This document shows, in pieces, positions 5,845 to 7,481 of a DNA stretch of 7,481 nucleotides. The stretch is from Parachlamydiaceae bacterium. GTDB lineage: Bacteria; Chlamydiota; Chlamydiia; Chlamydiales; Parachlamydiaceae. Below the pieces are notes generated by a model that was not told the DNA's origin, did no database searches, and saw nothing but the letters and a program-made list of their open reading frames with translations. Each line of letters starts with the position of its first letter. Positions within the stretch are counted from its first letter, which is position 1. The position numbers and the translations under genes were made by a program. The stretch covers positions 1-7,481 of the forward strand of contig JACCVN010000136.1 in the NCBI GenBank assembly GCA_013698165.1, read 5' to 3'.

Positions 5845-6348
5845 TTAAGAGATGTTTTTTTGATCTGGTGACTTTTTTATTAATTCTCTGGGTTTGCTTT
5901 CGGGAACATCATAGGGTTGAAATTGGATATCAGCCTTTTCTATTTCTACATCTTGGAGCACATAATCTAGTTTACCTTCACTTCTATCTGTCTGTAGCTC
6001 GTGATCTATGTTTGTTTTTACTTCTTTTGTGGGTGCCATTTGAGGCTCTTTTGCATTTTCCTTTTTAAATGCATTAGAAAGCATTCTTACTACATATATG
6101 GTTGACAGCACAGGAATTCCACTAGAGGGAACAGAAAGGTTAGACATTCCGTTTTTACCCACTTCTTTTGGTTGGTTTATTCCATCAGAAACTCTATTTA
6201 AAGTTGTAGCATTATTTAATTGTTTCATCACTTTTTTAGCTGCATCACCACAACCCTCAAAAAAATTGCTTAAAGTTGTTAATTTTGGCTGAACAAAGTC
6301 ATTAATATTTTTACTAATCTGAGCGGAATAACTCGGTTGTATGTGCAT
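5845..6348 (-). CDS. Hypothetical protein encoded just downstream of the SycD-like chaperone
   Basis: I do not recognise this 167-residue protein. It has no Sec signal. The N-terminal ~30 residues are Ser/Thr/Asn/Gln-rich and amphipathic. A moderately hydrophobic stretch (about 77-91, GIPVLSTIYVVRMLS) could be a membrane-associated or buried helix. The C-terminal half (95-167) is charged, Lys/Glu/Pro-rich and probably disordered. The ORF is real: the ATG is preceded by a strong GGAGGA (6351-6356), and the gene follows the TPR chaperone by only 28 bp on the same strand, implying an operon. A polar, low-complexity N-terminus and a chaperone neighbour are what one would expect of a type III secretion cargo or accessory protein, but that is inference from context. 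In Chlamydia trachomatis the LcrH homologue CT576 is also followed by a small uncharacterised gene (CT577); I cannot show homology. Confidence 0.75.
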   Translation of the reverse strand: MHIQPSYSAQISKNINDFVQPKLTTLSNFFEGCGDAAKKVMKQLNNATTLNRVSDGINQPKEVGKNGMSNLSVPSSGIPVLSTIYVVRMLSNAFKKENAKEPQMAPTKEVKTNIDHELQTDRSEGKLDYVLQDVEIEKADIQFQPYDVPESKPRELIKKSPDQKNIS

Positions 6349-6376
6349 AATCCTCCAAAATTTTTATAATGCCTGG

Positions 6377-7150
6377 TTACTTAAGCGAGCTTTCAATTGA
6401 AGCTAGTAATTCTTTCCAGATTGGATCTGTACTTGTGACCTCTATTAATCTTCTCGCTTCTTTGATCTCTTCTTTGGCATCTTCCACTTTTTCGAGTTTA
6501 AGAAAACATTGCGCTGAAAATACTCGGGCTCCAATAAGATCAGAATTAAGATAAAGAGCATAAGTGAAGGATTTAAGTGCCTCAACCCATTTTTCCATTT
6601 GGGTGGCGGTAATGCCTAGGCGATAGAGAAGTTCCTCATTTTCATGGTCAAGAGTCGCAAGAAGCCCAAAAATCGAATAGGAGGCCTCAAAGTTACCTTC
6701 ATCATATTTTGCAACTGCAACTTTATTGATCGAATCCAAAGTAGATTCAAAAATATGAAGGCTTGTGCATAAGCTGACCTTTGGAACTTCAGTAAGGTTT
6801 AACTGATCCAAATAAATAGGTATTTTATTTAATTGATCGATCATCTCCCTGTACTTTTCCTCATCGAGATAAGTCGCCCCTTCGTCCCTCAAGATTTGTA
6901 GGGCAGGTGCTAAGTCGATATCCAAATCGAGTTGTTTTGCGGATTCATGAAGATCTTTTTTTAATTTTTTTCTCTGCTGTGCAGGGGGGAGTAAGTTATT
7001 TTTTGGATCCCCAAGTAATCCCTCTTTATCGATCAAAAAATCAAGAAATTGATCTTCAGCGAGTTCAAATTTATCCTTAGCCATCAATGATCCTTCGTTC
7101 GATCCTTTCAGACTATTGATACCCTTTTTTTGTGAAGTAAAATCATCCAT
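6377..7150 (-). CDS. TPR protein of the SycD/LcrH type III secretion chaperone type
   Basis: A 257-residue soluble protein whose C-terminal half holds three consecutive 34-residue TPR-like repeats (about 139-172, 173-206, 207-240). The sequence FEASYSIFGLLATLDHEN, RLGITATQMEKWVEALKSFTYAL and ARVFSAQCFLKLEKVEDAKEEI follows the SycD/LcrH/IpgC pattern, in which the TPR groove binds translocator proteins and keeps them secretion-competent in the cytoplasm. It is longer than usual SycD proteins (about 160-230 residues); the extra ~100 N-terminal residues are charged and helical. Two starts are possible: the ATG at 7148-7150 with GGGGG at 6-nt spacing, and M23 (7082-7084) with AAGGA (7091-7095), also at 6 nt; the longer form is listed. 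A consensus promoter lies upstream. It heads an operon with the 167-residue gene. A generic TPR adaptor is the alternative reading. Confidence 0.78.
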   Translation of the reverse strand: MDDFTSQKKGINSLKGSNEGSLMAKDKFELAEDQFLDFLIDKEGLLGDPKNNLLPPAQQRKKLKKDLHESAKQLDLDIDLAPALQILRDEGATYLDEEKYREMIDQLNKIPIYLDQLNLTEVPKVSLCTSLHIFESTLDSINKVAVAKYDEGNFEASYSIFGLLATLDHENEELLYRLGITATQMEKWVEALKSFTYALYLNSDLIGARVFSAQCFLKLEKVEDAKEEIKEARRLIEVTSTDPIWKELLASIESSLK

Positions 7151-7230
7151 TGAAGACCCCCATTTATTTTAACTTTAAAAATCCATATTATGCACATGCA
7201 AAAAGATTAAAAATTGTAATATTCACCTTA

Positions 7231-7260
7231 ATTATATTTATATTTTTATTTAAATGTCAA
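7231..7260 (-). promoter_or_regulatory. Consensus sigma-70-type promoter of the SycD-like operon
   Basis: On the minus strand TTGACA (7255-7260) and TATAAT (7231-7236) are both perfect consensus hexamers, separated by an AT-only 18-bp spacer. Transcription would begin near 7224, giving a leader of roughly 75 nt to the first ATG or about 140 nt to the internal one. This is the clearest promoter in the window and the main vegetative sigma factor (sigma-66 in chlamydiae) should use it. Confidence 0.75.
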
Positions 7261-7344
7261 TTATGTAAGGTTTGGTAGTATAGTTATGATTCCTAAACGG
7301 TAGGTCAAGATATTGACTTGATGCAAAATAAACGAGATCAACAT

Positions 7345-7481
7345 CTATTGATCAAAAGAGGATTTAAAATTTTCAATACGTAATTCGATTAATTCATTCT
7401 GTACAATGCTGCAAAGTTTTAGTTGCTCTTTCAATGAATCACTATCTGGATGCTTAAATTTTATCTCGGTGGCTATTGCAG
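7345..7481 (-). CDS. C-terminal 44 residues of an unidentified protein (partial, 5' end outside window)
   Basis: Reading leftwards from the right edge, the frame whose first complete codon starts at 7479 is open for 44 codons to a TAG at 7345-7347; the other two frames stop within three and nine codons. The product ends in a charged helical segment (SLKEQLKLCSIVQNELIELR, then IENFKSSFDQ) with heptad-like hydrophobic spacing compatible with a coiled coil. It is on the same strand as the SycD-like gene but 194 bp upstream of it, with the consensus promoter between them, so it probably belongs to a separate transcript. Too little is visible to name a family. Confidence 0.5.
   Translation of the reverse strand, partial: AIATEIKFKHPDSDSLKEQLKLCSIVQNELIELRIENFKSSFDQ

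Noticed and set aside
5868..6554. Plus-strand open frames at 5868-6068, 6098-6292 and 6369-6554
   Set aside because: They are antisense to the 167-residue gene and the TPR gene, both of which have good ribosome binding sites; apparent hydrophobicity is a by-product of the complementary strand of charged codons.
7304..7317. Inverted repeat GTCAA-GATA-TTGAC upstream of the chaperone promoter
   Set aside because: Only 5-bp arms, about 44 bp upstream of the -35 and with no T-tract; too weak to call an operator or a terminator for the upstream gene.

Overview
The window most likely comes from an environmental (amoeba-associated) member of the Chlamydiae, of the Parachlamydiaceae/Simkaniaceae kind. 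The evidence is: (i) kdsB directly followed by pyrG, an order I recall from Chlamydia (there kdsB-pyrG-yqgF); (ii) a CBS-domain MgtE magnesium channel; (iii) a TPR protein of the SycD/LcrH type III secretion chaperone type; and (iv) an AT-rich composition with roomy intergenic spaces holding palindromic repeats, which is unlike the compact genomes of pathogenic Chlamydia. The assignment is inference from gene content; no rRNA or other marker gene is present.

Layout. 1-1523 (minus strand): the 5' part of pyrG (CTP synthase; the 3' part runs off the left edge) and, upstream and overlapping it by 49 nt, kdsB (CMP-KDO synthetase). CTP made by PyrG is the nucleotide substrate of KdsB, so the pair links pyrimidine supply to LPS core synthesis. 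1524-1999: a 476-bp gene-free gap carrying two related long palindromic elements. 2000-2860 (plus): an SDR oxidoreductase of the YghA / general-stress type, convergent with a 75-residue TM2-domain membrane protein (2863-3090, minus). 3166-4503 (minus): mgtE. 4632-5576 (plus), divergent from mgtE: a patatin-like phospholipase with a lipoprotein signal. 5577-5844: a gap with hairpins and a solo end of the same repeat family. 5845-7150 (minus): a 167-residue protein of unknown function behind a SycD/LcrH-like TPR chaperone, which has a textbook -35/-10 promoter upstream. 7345-7481 (minus): the last 44 codons of an unidentified gene.

The two most interesting features are the palindromic repeat family (three members in 7.5 kb, one a ~160-bp nested foldback) and the chaperone plus small-protein pair, which resembles a type III secretion chaperone/cargo unit without recognisable translocator genes next to it. 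I saw no rRNA, complete tRNA, CRISPR array, transposase gene or replication origin.
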